Assembly (NCBI RefSeq): GCF_048544455.1
Contig: NC_133536.1
Location: 194,559,325-194,623,324 of the forward strand
DNA: 64,000 nt
Origin: Silene latifolia
Taxonomy: Eukaryota; Streptophyta; Magnoliopsida; Caryophyllales; Caryophyllaceae
Direction: 5' to 3'
Shown in pieces: positions 1 through 13,604 of this stretch; within the stretch, counting starts at the first letter, position 1, and each line of letters opens with the position of its first letter. Under the pieces are notes generated by a model. The model was not told the DNA's origin. It was given only the letters and a program-made list of their open reading frames with translations, and did no database searches. The position numbers were made by a program, and so were the translations under genes.

Positions 1-1081
1 ACTGGTGCTCCCCACGGCGATACACTAGGTCTAATGTATCCCTTCTCTATCAGATCATCCAACTGTTTCCTAAGCTCCTCCATCTCCTTAGGACCCATAC
101 GGTACGGTGCTTTAGAGATTGGCCCCGTCCCTGGTTTCAACTCTACTGTGAAATCTATCTCTCTTCTCGGCGGCAACCCCGGAATCTCCTCTGGAAACAC
201 ATCCTCAAACTCTCCCACCACCGGTATCTGATCAACTGTCGGACTCTCTATCCGGTCATCTCTCACATGGCACAAGATCAAAGGACATCCCTTCCTCAGG
301 TAAGACTTCAAAGTGACAGCTGCAATCAACTTAACTTTGGGTTTGACTAGAAACCCACGATAAGACACACTAACACCCTTAGGACCTCTTAAAGACACTT
401 TCTTTTGATGACAGTCTATCTTAGCTTTATACTTTCCCAGCCAATCCATCCCAACTATCATCTCAAAACCGTCAAAAAGAAACTCTAGCAAGTCTACAGG
501 GAAATCAACTTGCCCAACTATCATAGGTACATCCCTATATAACCTCCCACAAGATACAGACTCACCCGAAGGTATAAAAACTTTCTCACTAACAGACTCA
601 TACACCCTCAAACCCAACCGTTTAACATGACTCGAAGATACAAACGATTGAGAAGCCCCCGAATCAAACAAAACAAAGGTATGAATACCATTAACAAGAA
701 AAGTACCGGTGATAACGTGTGCATCCTCCTCAGCGCCTTCCTCTCCATCATGAATAACTTTCCACCGGTCTTCCGTCCACCTCCCTGGATAATAACTGGC
801 TGATGTGGTCGGCTTAGCACCACCCTTGATTGTTGTTGTTGTTCGTTGGTGGTTTCGATAAGAATTACCGCCGTTGCGGTTGCCTCCACTCGATAACTCG
901 AATTCCCGGTTTGGCCATGACCCGTAGGTCTATTGCTCGCATAGCTCTGCGCAGGTCTCTGGAAAGTTCCCGGTGCACTTGTGCACTCATGTCTCTTGTG
1001 GCCTACACCACCACAGCTATAGCAGGTCACTCCCCAACTACCACTAACACTTCCCCGGCCACGCCCAAAGGAAGCCCCAGC
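1..1081 (-). pseudogene. gag-pol: T1 gag C-terminus, protease and start of reverse transcriptase (broken)
   Basis: Reading leftward from 1081, a glycine/serine-rich linker leads to a CCHC zinc knuckle (C-x2-C-x4-H-x4-C, CYSCGGVGHKRHEC) that binds element RNA in the virus-like particle. The frame changes between about 900 and 800. The aspartic protease follows, with active site DSGAS encoded at 651-665, and then the typical connection into RT, including PPYR-like and 'IRPSVSPWGAP' sequence at the left edge. Domain order and spacing are those of the plant Tekay/Del chromovirus group. The frameshift between zinc knuckle and protease makes this copy defective, unless it is a consensus error. RT, RNase H and integrase would lie beyond the left edge. 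Confidence 0.88.
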
Positions 1082-4000
1082 TGTAACACCCCGTATTTTA
1101 TTAAGATGGATAAAATTATTTTAATAGCTATTTTGAATTTAATTACATCATTTAACGATTTATATATATATGCTTAGCTAATTAATTAATTTCATCATAA
1201 TTCGATACGTTAATTTTAATAATCATTAATAAGTTTATTTAAAGTTAGTTCGAGTTTATTGAAATTAGTTCGAGTTTATTTATTTAATAATTTCCGTTTC
1301 TTTACGAGTCCTTATGAAAGTTGTTTTAAGTAAACCCGAGATGGATTTTGGGAACAAAACCGTCCAATTAGCTATTTTGAGCTTATTTCACTAAATTAGC
1401 AATTTTTATTAATATCCGTTAGTTTCATAAAAATCGCTAATAATTCCGATTCAAGCTGATATCGTATTATTTCCGTTAACTAGCTGAGTTTATTTTATCT
1501 TCACTCATTAAATTTATTTATTATTAATTCCGTTTTATTACTGAAACTTTTACTAAAAACCGATTTTATTAACTCGAGGCGGTTTTAAAAACGAGCGAAA
1601 TTACTTAACGATGAAGAAACGTACGTATAATTAGTAGCTAGCAAGCTAGCTGGTGTCTCATTATTTTTATTATTATATTTATTATTACTAATATTATGTT
1701 GTTGTTGTTGACCCGTCCCCACCCCCTCATTTCTTCATTCTTCATTTCTGAATGAACCCAGCAACAGCAACAAAAAGCAACGAAACACACAGAGCAACAC
1801 ACCTCCATTTTCGTCACCTTAAACCTCAGATCCCGGCCCATTTCTCGACCAAATTCCGTAATTTTTGTACCATTCTCTTCCCCTTTCCTTCCTCCTCCTT
1901 TTAAGGTAAGAAAGTCTCCTTTTTGTAGTGGTTTCATCTTTCGCCGTCTTATAAAAGTGTCGTCTTTTAGCTTCTTTATTCCGTTTTCTTACCCTTTTAT
2001 GAAGGATTCGAAGACCCGGGGTGAGGCTCGTGCCTTGTGGACCATTTATTCGAAGAATAAGGGGCGTTTAAGGTAACACGATTCTACCGTTCTTATTATT
2101 AATACTATTGTTCGGGGTTGTATGTATGTGTTAATTATATTATTTGTTGGAGTTGTTCGGATGCTTGTATACATGTTTAATGCCGTTGATTCTCGGATTC
2201 GTTTGCTGAATGTATTATTAATATATCCTATTAGCCTTTGTTCATGTATATACTATTAGTTACGGACACATATTGTATTGTAAGATGGGTTTTTGGTGGA
2301 TAGGGCTGTGAATTGGATTATATACTTAATGTTTGAGGAAGTAAGTAATGGAGATTATTTGTCAAGTGTAGTTGTGCGAATTGAGTAGCATGCATAATAG
2401 GGGGAATCGTGTACAACAAAGGTGAAAACAAGACTTGGATTTATTAATCCTATCGTGTGATTAATAATAGTTAGTGTTGTGATTTCTATTTTACTCTATG
2501 GAGATTAGTAGCTACGGCTACATGACTTTCAGGTTATTTCTCTTTGGGAATTGGAAATTTGCTAGTTGAGCATTAATCAATCTTTATTGGTTATTCGGTG
2601 TTGTGTTTGAACTATTGTTTTCTCGTTGACCTTGACTGTGGGTGAGTAGCTAAGAGTATTTACTCTAAGGGTTGAGCTCGGTTCTTTGAGCCTTTGACGA
2701 TATCGATATTGAAATTGAGATGGAAATCTGGTTACTATGGAGTATTATATTATGAGACGGAGTAATGAGTTAGACGGAGTAGTGAGTTGAGTTGAGCATT
2801 TGTTAATTATTGGGTCGAGATAGTATATTATATTATGGAATTAGAAGGAGTAGGAATAATAAGTGTGTGGGTTTAGTATGCTGACATGGAAAGTTAGATA
2901 AAGAATAAGACTTGATCTATTTAGTTAATCTCCTATTTTAGGATAATGATGGTACAACAATCATAAGCATAGTTATTAATTTAAGTTTCAAGATATACGA
3001 TTGTCTTAGAGAATCTAAGAGATGCGCTTCCAGTGATTTAAGATCAAATTATAGTTTGTATTATATTTGAATTGTAAACAGGACTGAGTTATGGGCCTTT
3101 AAGCCGAGTTTGAGGTTGTCATAATAACTTTTGAGCCGTGTCTATAAATTGTTTTGACGCTAATTTGGTTTATTTAAAATATAATTAAATTAATTCCCGT
3201 CTCATATTTTATATAAAGATAATTCGTTAATATCGTCCTTTCACATAATTATTTTAGGTGGCTCATATGTGGTTGAAGATGAAGAGTAATTTTGGGTTTT
3301 AGAAGCTTTCTCAAGTTTATTGCTTGTCTCTTTGCTAGCTTAAGGTAACTATTCCGAGTTACTCGACGAATTAATGTCACATTAGTAGTTGATGTTGTGT
3401 TTGTTGTTTGATAAGTGTTTAGGTGATTGATAATGTGTTACTTCCGTTTTTCACATGATAGAAATTAGAAATAGCATGAGAATTATATTGTGATAAATTT
3501 TATGATTTGGGCCAAAGTAGGCAAAGACTCTGAGCTGGGCCAGATTGACCGAACAAGTTTGGTCAAACTAGGTTTAAACCAGTCAGCCTCGATTTAACCG
3601 ATGACCCGTCGCGGGACTCGGGTCGAGGGTTTGTCTTTGAGGTGAGATTGGTTGTTATTGGAAATTTTATGTTATGTCTTGATATTTGTAATTATCATTT
3701 CACATGTTGGTTGTTGGATGAATGGGTTGCCTTATACTTCAGTCTTGTTGCCTCTTTGCCATTTTAGCTTATTCTCATGAATTATGAGATTAACGGTTAG
3801 CTGGAATTTGGATTATTATTGATATTGAGGATATTGTTGGATTGTCTGCTGAATAGACATTTATATAGCCTTTCACATGATAGAATGTTAGCATTTATGT
3901 TGGTAAGTTGGACTCTTTGTCCTCTTATGGTTAAGTGGGTGTCTTACTTGTCTTGTGTGGTGTGGGCTAAAGTATTCAAGGTGGGACTAGTTGGGACTAG

Positions 4001-5127
4001 GTCCTAGGTGAGTATTTCGGTCTTCATCATAGATAGGTCTTTATAGTCTTTGACGAGTATATGTTCACTGCTTGATAGCCTTTGTGTTCCTGACTAGTGG
4101 ATTTATATCCAAGTTGGGGCATGACCTCGTTACTTATTTTGATAGTAAGTGGTCAGCTCAAGTACTAGCCAACCCTTTGGTGGACTCCTTAGGGTACTCA
4201 CTTCATTGTTTTAAAAAAAGTTGTGGGTCTTGGGTGCGGTGGTGTGTATCCGCATGTCTAGGTCTGCGCAGATTTTAGGCTAGGGTTGTGTTGTCTCTTG
4301 GCCATGTTTTATTAATATTAACCGCTGAGCCAAGATACCGGTTCGATTACCTTCCCTACCTCGTGGTATAGACTCGAGTTACAAAGTGACTATTGACAGT
4401 GCTAAGAACTTATGCCTGTCTTTGATATATTGCCCTTTCTTGTATGGTGATTCTATGAATCATAGAAGGTGAGATGCAAGCCGGCTATGGTTGATAGAGT
4501 TTGGATTCCCGGATGTTATTTGATTCACATGATAGGGTAGTATGAGTCGGTCTAGTATTCACATGCTAGGACTATGTGTTGTTATATTGTTGTTCACATG
4601 ATAAGCACGATTGTCTAGCATCTATATGCTAAGGCTATGTGTTATTCATATTCATATTCTTATGTTTACATGTTATATTAATTATGACATTTCGTGGTTT
4701 TGGGAGAACTCGGAGTTACTCCCCATCGACCGTGGCTTTCGTATTTGTATAAAATGCGAATGACAGGTAGGTGATGCATATATGGGGTACATGGACGAGC
4801 TAGCGAGCAAAGTAACCTTGGGACCTAGACTGGTTTTATTTCATTGTGACCCTTAAACCCTTTTTGTGTCACATACATTTTAGGGACATATGTCTCCCTC
4901 TTTTTCTTTGGTTTGTATCACTTTATTCTCGACTTTAGCATAGTTATGTAAATTAGTCTTTAGCATTTGCGGTGTTGGCATCCTCCTTCTGGAAATGTTT
5001 GTGAATGGTTTAGAAAAGTTTTAAAAATGACAGGTTTTAATTAGTTGAACCAATTACAAACATATCCCGTCGATTTTTCCTAGTAAATTTACGTGTTTAC
5101 TTTTCCGCAATAAATGAGGGTGTCACA
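1082..5127 (+). repeat. T2 5' LTR
   Basis: The LTR is 4046 bp with TG...CA ends. It is AT-rich in its first third. A TATAAAA at 4748-4754 lies about 375 bp before the LTR end and is the best promoter candidate. From about 3258 on the sequence matches the T4 LTR from about 31775, whereas the first 2.2 kb is unlike T4. Short open frames on either strand recur in the 3' copy and are not coding. Confidence 0.92.
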
Positions 5128-5129
5128 GT

Positions 5130-5141
5130 TGGTATCAGAGC
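5130..5141 (+). promoter_or_regulatory. T2 primer-binding site (initiator Met tRNA type)
   Basis: TGGTATCAGAGC lies two bases after the LTR end. It is the usual plant primer-binding site complementary to the 3' end of initiator methionine tRNA and starts minus-strand DNA synthesis. Confidence 0.9.
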
Positions 5142-7913
5142 ATATTTGCTCCCGACGCACGTTTGTGCACCCCACTATACATAACTTGACCTTAAAATAA
5201 TAAACTTGAGAGACGGGTAGGATGGGTAGATTTAGGATCTTATGTTGTAGTCTCTTTGCGTTTGCTCTTTGTTAGGTACTAACATGTTTGTTGATTGTCA
5301 TTTAATAATTGTTGCGTTCTTGGATCAATGACCGTGAGCTTATCTATAGCTAATGGAATTATTACCCTTATTAAAAAAAAATTTGAACTAAAGGTTTTGA
5401 AAATATTTTAATGTTTTTCACTAGTTTTAACGTCAATTAGTGTTAAAGCTTGTTATTGGAGACGTCTGATAATTAGTTTTATCATTTGTTGGTGTAAAAA
5501 TGTATTTTTATGTCTTTGAATTGGAATATTGATGTTCTTGAGTGATCGCCAAGAGTATCTCCGTTCCATTGAAAGGACACTTATATTTTACGAAGATCAA
5601 GATTTAGTGCCTATTGCTGAGGATTGAAGATTTGTTCAACCTTTGAAGAATGCTTCTACTTCCTTGAAGATGTTTCTCGTTCTTTTTGTATCTCGCCTTA
5701 TTCTTAATCTCTTGGTGCTTATCCTCCTTCTAAACTCCCTTCTGTTTTACTTTAAAAGCTACGCTTGTACTCCTAACTTGTCTTTTGTTCTTTGCTTATC
5801 CTCCCTTAACGCCATTTGATAGTACTCTTTCTTGTGAGGAATGTTGACCTTGGTTGGAAAATTCGACTTTTGAGGAGATTGTTTGTGTCTGACCCTTAAC
5901 CCTGGCTTTGAGAAGTCGTGATGTTAGAAAGACTTAGGTAAGGTGATGAGACATACTTAAGGATTCTTATACCTAGTTCCTTGACAAAGTGAGTGATATT
6001 GATTACTACTTGAGATATGGTATGAGAGTGAGAGTAAGCTACATTATTGGGAAGTTTTAGCACTTGTTTTAATAACTAGAAAGGGTAACGGTATGGTTGA
6101 CACCAATTGTTAGGTTAAAGAACATAGTTTCAATTTATGGTTTTAGGAACTTTGGGGTGATAAAGTGTTGTTACAATTAAGACCTTGTTTCTTGGGAATT
6201 TGATGGTAAGTAAGTTTTAGGATGTCAACTTTGAAAGAATACTCCTTGGGATGTTGATGACCATAATGTATTGGTGATGTGATTTGGTATTAGTTGGCTC
6301 TTGACAGTTCTTGAGTTGAGAGAGACTTAGTATTGAAAATAATTTGTTAACCCTTTAGTTTTATAGACCTTGAGGTCGCATTGAGTACTTGAGATGATGG
6401 GATGATGTTGTAGCTGAGTGTAGTTCCGCTTTTGGGAATCCTTAATAAGTAAAAGGGTAGAGAAACTTGAGATCCTACTGATTTTTCAGATTTTGGGGTT
6501 GATATGATACTACCTTGTTTTGAAATGAGAACCTTGTGGAATATTTGAGGAACCTTCTCTTGGAGTTTAGAGCTTGGTATTGGGATTCTTGATTGAAGGT
6601 TTACCTTTTTGAGAAACCCATAGTTGACACTAGTTGGATACGAATATAGCTTTGTTGGAAGCCTTGACCTTAGGCTTGTGAAAGTTGTTTCTGGATGTTT
6701 GAGGATTTGGAGCGATGAAATCACACTTATAGTGAAGTACCTTGTTTCAGGGAATAGATTAGGATGAGGTAACATCAACGATTGAGGAAAACCTTGGGAG
6801 TGATGTGGTTATGAGTTTTGTTGTTGGGAAGTTTTCGGAACCGTTTTGAGTGATGTTGTTGTTTGAGATAAGAGTGTCTGGCGTTTCTTTGTTGTTTAAT
6901 TTCCCTTTCTCCTCGTTCATAAGCGTTACCGTTCATACCTCATTTCCTCGCTTCATCTTGCTCCTCCTTTAAGTTTGACACTCGTATCTTGTGAAACTCT
7001 ATCTTTGACATCCTTGTAATTTTGACTTTAATTTTTACCCTATGAAAGTCATTATAGCTCTCTTGTTGGTTAAGTTTGAGCTCTCTTAACATACTTTGTT
7101 TTTATGCTATATAAGTTACTTTCCTTTTTGTACAATTTCTAAATATTTCAAGCTACCATTTTTGGTTCGTTGCTAAAATTTTATGTTACTATTACAAAAT
7201 TTTCCCTACTTGTAAAGATTTGGAAAAATAAAAATTCGATTTAATTCTCTAATTGCTCTTTGAGTATAGACTTCTTTATCATAGTTTTGAGTTGCTAAAC
7301 CTGAGATTTTTGTAAATTTTATCCAATTTCTATTCACTTTGATCTAATTATGATGCTTTTGTCAAAGTTTAATGTTACACTTTCAGGGATTTGACCCCAA
7401 TTGGGTTTAAAAGTGAAACCTTTATTTCTATTTTGGCTTTTTGCAAAAGAAAATTTGGGTCAATTACCTTTTCTTTTGATTTTAACGTTGATCGGATGTT
7501 AGAACTCGTTATTAGAAACGTTTAATAACTTGTTCTACTCTTGTCGACGAGTGATTTTCGGTTTTAAACCTGTCTTTGACTTGGAAAGTTAGCGCTCTTG
7601 TGTGCACAACAAGGGCAATTTCGTTCCATGAATGAGACTTATACATTTGAAAACTTTTCATTAATGTTTCTGAAAGTATTTTGATTTTCGATTTATACAA
7701 ATGATTTGCCTTTGACCTTATCTTGGATTTGGAATGTGATGTTCTTGAATGCGCAACGAGAGCACTTCCGTTCCTTGATGAGAATCGTTACGTTTAAAAT
7801 TTTATTTGAAACTTTTGAAAGAATTTTGATTCTTACGATAAATAACCTTTAAAATGTTTTGGTTACCGATTCCAATTCCAGTTTTATTTTTATAACCTTT
7901 CATTTATACTTTC
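5142..7913 (+). other. T2 internal spacer, non-coding
   Basis: No gag, protease, RT, RNase H or integrase motif is visible in any frame. From about 5580 to 6975 the sequence matches the T4 leader (34505-35575). Between them, about 5325-5590 matches the T4 3' untranslated region (37495-37740), and degenerate copies of that segment recur near 7505-7640 and 7715-7810, so the spacer looks rearranged. The minus-strand open frame at 6347-6778 lies in sequence shared with the T4 leader and shows no known domain. Confidence 0.75.
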
Positions 7914-7951
7914 AAGTTTCGAGGACGAAACTTTTTAAAAGATGGGGTGAT
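7914..7951 (+). promoter_or_regulatory. T2 pre-PPT hairpin and polypurine tract
   Basis: An 8-bp perfect inverted repeat with AGGA loop (AAGTTTCG-AGGA-CGAAACTT, 7914-7933) is followed by 18 nt containing the purine-rich AAAAGATGGGG and then the 3' LTR. The PPT primes plus-strand DNA synthesis. The hairpin is shared in form with T3-T6. Confidence 0.8.
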
Positions 7952-10900
7952 TGTAACACCCCGTATTTTATTAAGATGGATAAAATTCTTTTAATAGCTA
8001 TTTTGAATTTAATTACATCATTTAACGATTTATATATATATGCTTAGCTAATTAATTAATTTCATCATAATTCGATACGTTAATTTTAATAATCATTAAT
8101 AAGTTTATTTAAAGTTAGTTCGAGTTTATTGAAATTAGTTCGAGTTTATTTATTTAATAATTTCCGTTTCTTTACGAGTCCTTATGAAAGTTGTTTTAAG
8201 TAAACCCGAGATGGATTTTGGGAACAAAACCGTCCAATTAGCTATTTTGAGCTTATTTCACTAAATTAGCAATTTTTATTAATATCCGTTAGTTTCGTAA
8301 AAATCGCTAATAATTCCGATTCAAGCTGATATCGTATTATTTCCGTTAACTAGCTGAGTTTATTTTATCTTCACTCATTAAATTTATTTATTATTAATTC
8401 CGTTTTATTACTGAAACTTTTACTAAAAACCGATTTTATTAACTCGAGGCGGTTTTAAAAACGAGCGAAATTACTTAACGATGAAGAAACGTACGTATAA
8501 TTAGTAGCTAGCAAGCTAGCTGGTGTCTCATTATTATTATTATTATATTTATTATTACTAATATTATGTTGTTGTTGTTGACCCGTCCCCACCCCCTCAT
8601 TTCTTCATTCTTCATTTCTGAATGAACCCAGCAACAGCAACAAAAAGCAACGAAACACACAGAGCAACACACCTCCATTTTCGTCACCTTAAACCTCAGA
8701 TCCCGGCCCATTTCTCGACCAAATTCCGTAATTTTTGTACCATTCTCTTCCCCTTTCCTTCCTCCTCCTTTTAAGGTAAGAAAGTCTCCTTTTTGTAGTG
8801 GTTTCGTCTTTCGCCGTCTTATAAAAGTGTCGTCTTTTAGCTTCTTTATTCCGTTTTCTTGCCCTTTAATGAAGGATTCGAAGACCCGGGGTGAGGCTCG
8901 TGCCTTGTGGACCATTTATTCGAAGAATAAGGGGCGTTTAAGGTAACACGATTCTACCGTTCTTATTATTAATACTATTGTTCGGGGTTGTATGTATGTG
9001 TTAATTATATTATTTGTTGGAGTTGTTCGGATGCTTGTATACATGTTTAATGCCGTTGATTCTCGGATTCGTTTCTTTGAATGTATTATTAATATATCCT
9101 ATTAGCCTTTGTTCATGTATATACTATTAGTTACGGACACATATTGTATTGTAAGATGGGTTTTTGGTGGATAGGGCTGTGAATTGGATTATATACTTAA
9201 TGTTTGAGGAAGTAAGTAATGGAGATTATTTGTCAAGTGTAGTTGTGCGAATTGAGTAGCATGCATAATAGGGGGAATCGTGTACAACAAAGGTGAAAAC
9301 AAGACTTGGATTTATTAATCCTATCGTGTGATTAATAATAGTTAGTGTTGTGATTTCTATTTTACTCTATGGAGATTAGTAGCTACGGCTACATGACTTT
9401 CAGGTTATTTCTCTTTGGGAATTGGAAATTTGCTAGTTGAGCATTAATCAATCTTTATTGGTTATTCGGTGTTGTGTTTGAACTATTGTTTTCTCGTTGA
9501 CCTTGACTGTGGGTGAGTAGCTAAGAGTATTTACTCTAAGGGTTGAGCTCGGTTCTTTGAGCCTTTGACGATATCGATATTGAAATTGAGATGGAAATCT
9601 GGTTACTATGGAGTATTATATTATGAGACGGAGTAATGAGTTAGACGGAGTAGTGAGTTGAGTTGAGCATTTGTTAATTATTGGGTCGAGATAGTATATT
9701 ATATTATGGAATTAGAAGGAGTAGGAATAATAAGTGTGTGGGTTTAGTATGCTGACATGGAAAGTTAGATAAAGAATAAGACTTGATCTATTTAGTTAAT
9801 CTCCTATTTTAGGATAATGATGGTACAACAATCATAAGCATAGTTATTAATTTAAGTTTCAGTATACGATTGTCTTAGAGAATCTAAGAGATGCGCTTCC
9901 AGTGATTTAAGATCAAATTATAGTTTGTATTATATTTGAATTGTTAACAGGACTGAGTTATGGGCCTTTAAGCCGAGTTTGAGGTTGTCATAATAACTTT
10001 TGAGCCGTGTCTATAAATTGTTTTGACGCTAATTTGGTTTATTTAAAATATAATTAAATTAATTCCCGTCTCATATTTTATATAAAGATAATTCGTTAAT
10101 ATCGTCCTTTCACATAATTATTTTAGGTGGCTCATATGTGGTTGAAGATGAAGAGTAATTTTGGGTTTTAGAAGCTTTCTCAAGTTTATTGCTTGTCTCT
10201 TTGCTAGCTTAAGGTAACTATTCCGAGTTACTCGACGAATTAATGTCACATTAGTAGTTGATGTTGTGTTTGTTGTTTGATAAGTGTTTAGGTGATTGAT
10301 AATGTGTTACTTCCGTTTTTCACATGATAGAAATTAGAAATAGCATGAGAATTATATTGTGATAAATTTTATGATTTGGGCCAAAGTAGGCAAAGACTAC
10401 GAGTCGGGCAGTTGACCGAACGAGTTTGGTCAAACTAGGTTTAAACCATCGACCTCGATTTAACCGATGACCCGTCGCGGGACTCGGGTCGAGGGTTTGT
10501 CTTTGAGGTGAGATTGGTTGTTATTGGAAATTTTATGTTATGTCTTGATATTTGTAATTATCATTTCACATGTTGGTTGTTGGATGAATTGGTTGCCTTA
10601 TACTTCAGTCTTGTTGCCTCTTTGCCATTTTAGCTTGTTCTCATGAATTATGAGATTAACGGTTAGCTGGAATTTGGATTATTATTGATATTGAGGATAT
10701 TGTTGGATTGTCTGCTGAATAGACATTTATATAGCCTTTCACATGATAGAATGTTAGCATTTATGTTGGTAAGTTGGACTCTTTGTCCTCTTATGGTTAA
10801 GTGGGTGTCTTACTTGTCTTGTGTGGTGTGGGCTAAAGTATTCAAGCTGGGACTAGCTGGTACTAGGTCCTAGGTGAGTATTTCGGTCTTCATCATAGAT

Positions 10901-11992
10901 AGGTCTTTATAGTCTTTGACGAGTATATGTTCACTGCTTGATAGCCTTTGTGTTCCTGACTAGTGGATTTATATCCAAGTTGGGGCATGACCTCGTTACT
11001 TATTTTGATAGTAAGTGGTCAGCTCAAGTACTAGCCAACCCTTTGGTGGACTCCTTAGGGTACTCACTTCATTGTTTTAAAAAAAGTTGTGGGTCTTGGG
11101 TGCGGTGGTGTGTATCCGCATGTCTAGGTCTCATGATTTTAGGCTAGGGTTGTGTTGTCTCTTGGCCATGTTTTATTAATATTAACCGCTGAGCCAAGAT
11201 ACCGGTTCGATTACCTTCCCTACCTCGTGGTATAGACTCGAGTTACAAAGTGACTATTGACGGTGCTAAGAACTTATGCCTGTCTTTGATATATTGCCCT
11301 TTCTTGTATGGTGATTCTATGAATCATAGAAGGTGAGATGCAAGCCGGCTATGGTTGATAGAGTTTGAATTCCCGGATGTTATTTGATTCACATGATAGG
11401 GTAGTATGAGTCGGTCTAGTATTCACATGCTAGGACTATGTGTTGTTATATTGTTGTTCACATGATAAGCACGATTGTCTAGCATCTATATGCTAAGGCT
11501 ATGTGTTATTCATATTCATATTCTTATGTTTACATGTTATATTAATTATGACATTTCGTGGCTGGGAGAACTCGGAGTTACTCCCCACTGACTGTGGCTT
11601 TCGTATTTGTATAAAATGCGAATGACAGGTAGGTGATGCATATATGGGGTACATGGACGAGCTAGCGAGCAAAGTAACCTTGGGACCTAGACTGGTTTTA
11701 TTTCATTGTGACCCTTAAACCCTTTTTGTGTCACATACATTTTAGGGACATATGTCTCCCTCTTTTTCTTTGGTTTGTATCACTTTATTCTCGCAACTTT
11801 AGCATAGTTATGTAAATTAGTCTGTTAGCATTTGCAGGTGTTGGCATCCTCCTTCTGGAAATGTTTGTGAATGGTTTAGAAAAGTTTTAAAAATGACAGG
11901 TTTTAATTAGTTGAACCAATTACAAACATATCCTGTCAGTTTTTCTGTAGAATTTACGTGTTTACTTTTCCGCAATAAATGAGGGTGTCACA
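7952..11992 (+). repeat. T2 3' LTR
   Basis: This 4041-bp copy of 1082-5127 is nearly identical, which points to a recent insertion. Many of the visible differences fall at CTG/CAG sites (for example 3535-3575 against 10390-10430, and about 4262 against 11128). It ends at the restored T1 gag sequence. Confidence 0.92.
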
Positions 11993-12807
11993 CCAACACT
12001 GAACCCTGACCCAGAAGAAAACCCTTTAGACTGATTGTGGTTGCCTTTCTTGTGATTAGATTGGCCACCACCTTCGCTCTCAGACTTCCTTTTCTCACCA
12101 CTTGACCTCTCCTGAGCCATCTCCACCAACCTCTCAGCTCTCCCAGCTCTCTCATAAGCTTCCTTAACATCAGTAAGGACTCCCACGAGTAACTTATCCA
12201 TAATCTTAGGGGTCAACCCCCTCTCAAACCTCAGCGCCAAATTCTCCTCACTCAAACCCATATCCTCAGCATACCTAGACTTGTCATTGAACTGCCTGTA
12301 GTACTCGGCCACAGACATCTCAGCGGTCATCTTAAAACTGTCAAACTCTTCCCTCAACTTACTCCTCACATGCTCCAGTACAAACTCTTTCCTCATAGCC
12401 CGACGAAACTCTTCCCAAGGTATAGCAGGTAAACCTTGGTTCACATATAACTCCTTAGCACTCACTTTCACCGTATCCCACCACTTACCAGCTGCCTCCC
12501 TCAGATAGAACGCAGCCTGTTCCACTCTCATCTCATCAGGACAGTGAACCAAATCTAATATGTTCTCCATCTCTCTAAGCCAGCTATCAAGAAGGATAGG
12601 CTCCCCAACTCCCTTGTACTCTTTCGGGTTAAACCTCGCTATATAGAGGCTGATTTTAGAGTGATCAACCTCTTTCTCCTTATCCTTATCTTTCCCCACA
12701 GTCTTTAAAGCCTCAGTAAGAGCATCCTGATGCTCCAACATCTTAACGATGTCATCTATGTTCATAAGCTCAGCTCTCGCATACAAAGCAGTCTTCTTGG
12801 GCGGCAT
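11993..12807 (-). pseudogene. gag: T1 Gag, N-terminal part, cut by T2
   Basis: The frame opens at ATG 12807 (MPPKKTALYA) and gives 272 Gag residues before T2 sequence adds nine foreign residues and a stop (11962). Gag forms the particle that packages element RNA. Residues about 55-200 match the plant retrotransposon gag domain, with SWLREMENIL, AAFYLREAAGKWW and LREEFDSFKM. A Lys/Gly/Ser-rich linker follows. The missing zinc knuckle is found at 1030-980 on the far side of T2. The start is supported by a leader with a primer-binding site upstream and no earlier in-frame domain sequence. The reading frame up to the insertion shows no stop. Confidence 0.92.
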
Positions 12808-13604
12808 CTTGAAACTATATCAGAAAAGGGGTGGATATAAACATACGCGCTAAAACCTCAAAACACGAAAACAAGCTGCCCAGACCCTACTCGATCGAGT
12901 TCCCAAACATACTCGATCGAGTACCAGGCTACTCGATCGAGTGCCCACTATACTCGATCGAGTGCCCCAACATCAGACCCCAAACAGACCTTCTGATCTC
13001 TAACATACTCGACCAATTAGCTAGGCTACTCGATCGAGTGCCTGAGGTACTCGATCGAGTGCCCAAAAACACGATTCTGGACTCAAAATCGTCAAAAACC
13101 CACCCGATCGAGTCAGTCCCACTCGATCGAGTCATGCTAACTCAGAACCGCTACCCGCATGCTGTATCATATGCTAACATGCTAAAAACTTTGTAAAACC
13201 AACATTATATCATAACTAAGCATATAATGCTACGCATCTTTTCATACGATCTACGAAATCACTATATCATGTTATTTAAACGCCACATTGTAAACATCCA
13301 ACATGTTTTCATTCTAACAACAATTCTACATATATCATCACTCTTTCTTTCACATTCTCAACTTCTACTGCATACATCCAACAGTTACGCACACTTCATC
13401 ACATTCACACACAAGCTAACCAAACAACGCATACGACCTTGACATACACCGCCCATGTGACCGGTTCAAAATTGTAGGGCGAGTTCGCGACTTTAGGACG
13501 TCTCCCAAGCCTTTGCATTAGCTCCTACAACCTTTACCCCGGGTTCATTTTAATTGACTCCCTATGTTCATTAGGTTCATTGGTTACAGGTTTCAGGGTC
13601 GTCT
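12808..13604 (-). other. T1 untranslated leader
   Basis: This 0.8-kb stretch lies between the primer-binding site and gag. Apart from the dyad cluster at 12888-13132 it holds AT-rich sequence without a credible gene. Open frames here on either strand run through the dyad repeats and are not considered coding. Confidence 0.7.
12888..13132. repeat. Cluster of ACTCGATCGAGT palindromes in T1 leader
   Basis: Seven perfect 12-bp palindromes lie at 12888, 12910, 12930, 12951, 13028, 13049 and 13121, plus a degenerate one near 13103. They are separated by short C/A-rich spacers. Four more copies lie in the T1 LTR (14798-14871) and several in T5. The spacing in the first group is 20-22 bp. The function is unknown. 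Confidence 0.9.

Larger units (their letters stand above)
1082..11992 (+). mobile_element. T2: complete non-autonomous LTR element with 4-kb LTRs
   Basis: Two near-identical LTRs (1082-5127 and 7952-11992) begin TGTAACACC and end GGTGTCACA. They enclose 2.8 kb with a Met-type primer-binding site and a PPT but no gag-pol. The flanking 5 bases are CCAGC (1077-1081) and CCAAC (11993-11997), a TSD with one mismatch. The target is the T1 gag gene. The LTRs make up about three quarters of the element, which fits the LARD class of large non-coding derivatives. The 3' half of the LTR and much of the spacer match T4, so a T4-like autonomous relative is the likely source of proteins (inference). Confidence 0.93.

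Noticed and set aside
1638-8915. Minus-strand frames 1638-1937 and 8508-8915 as a small gene pair
   Set aside because: They occupy the same place in the two T2 LTRs, differ only by LTR divergence, and have no domain.
12888-13132. Regularly spaced ACTCGATCGAGT repeats as a CRISPR-like array
   Set aside because: The repeats are 12-bp palindromes with short related spacers inside a plant retrotransposon leader; there are no cas genes and the motif recurs in LTRs.
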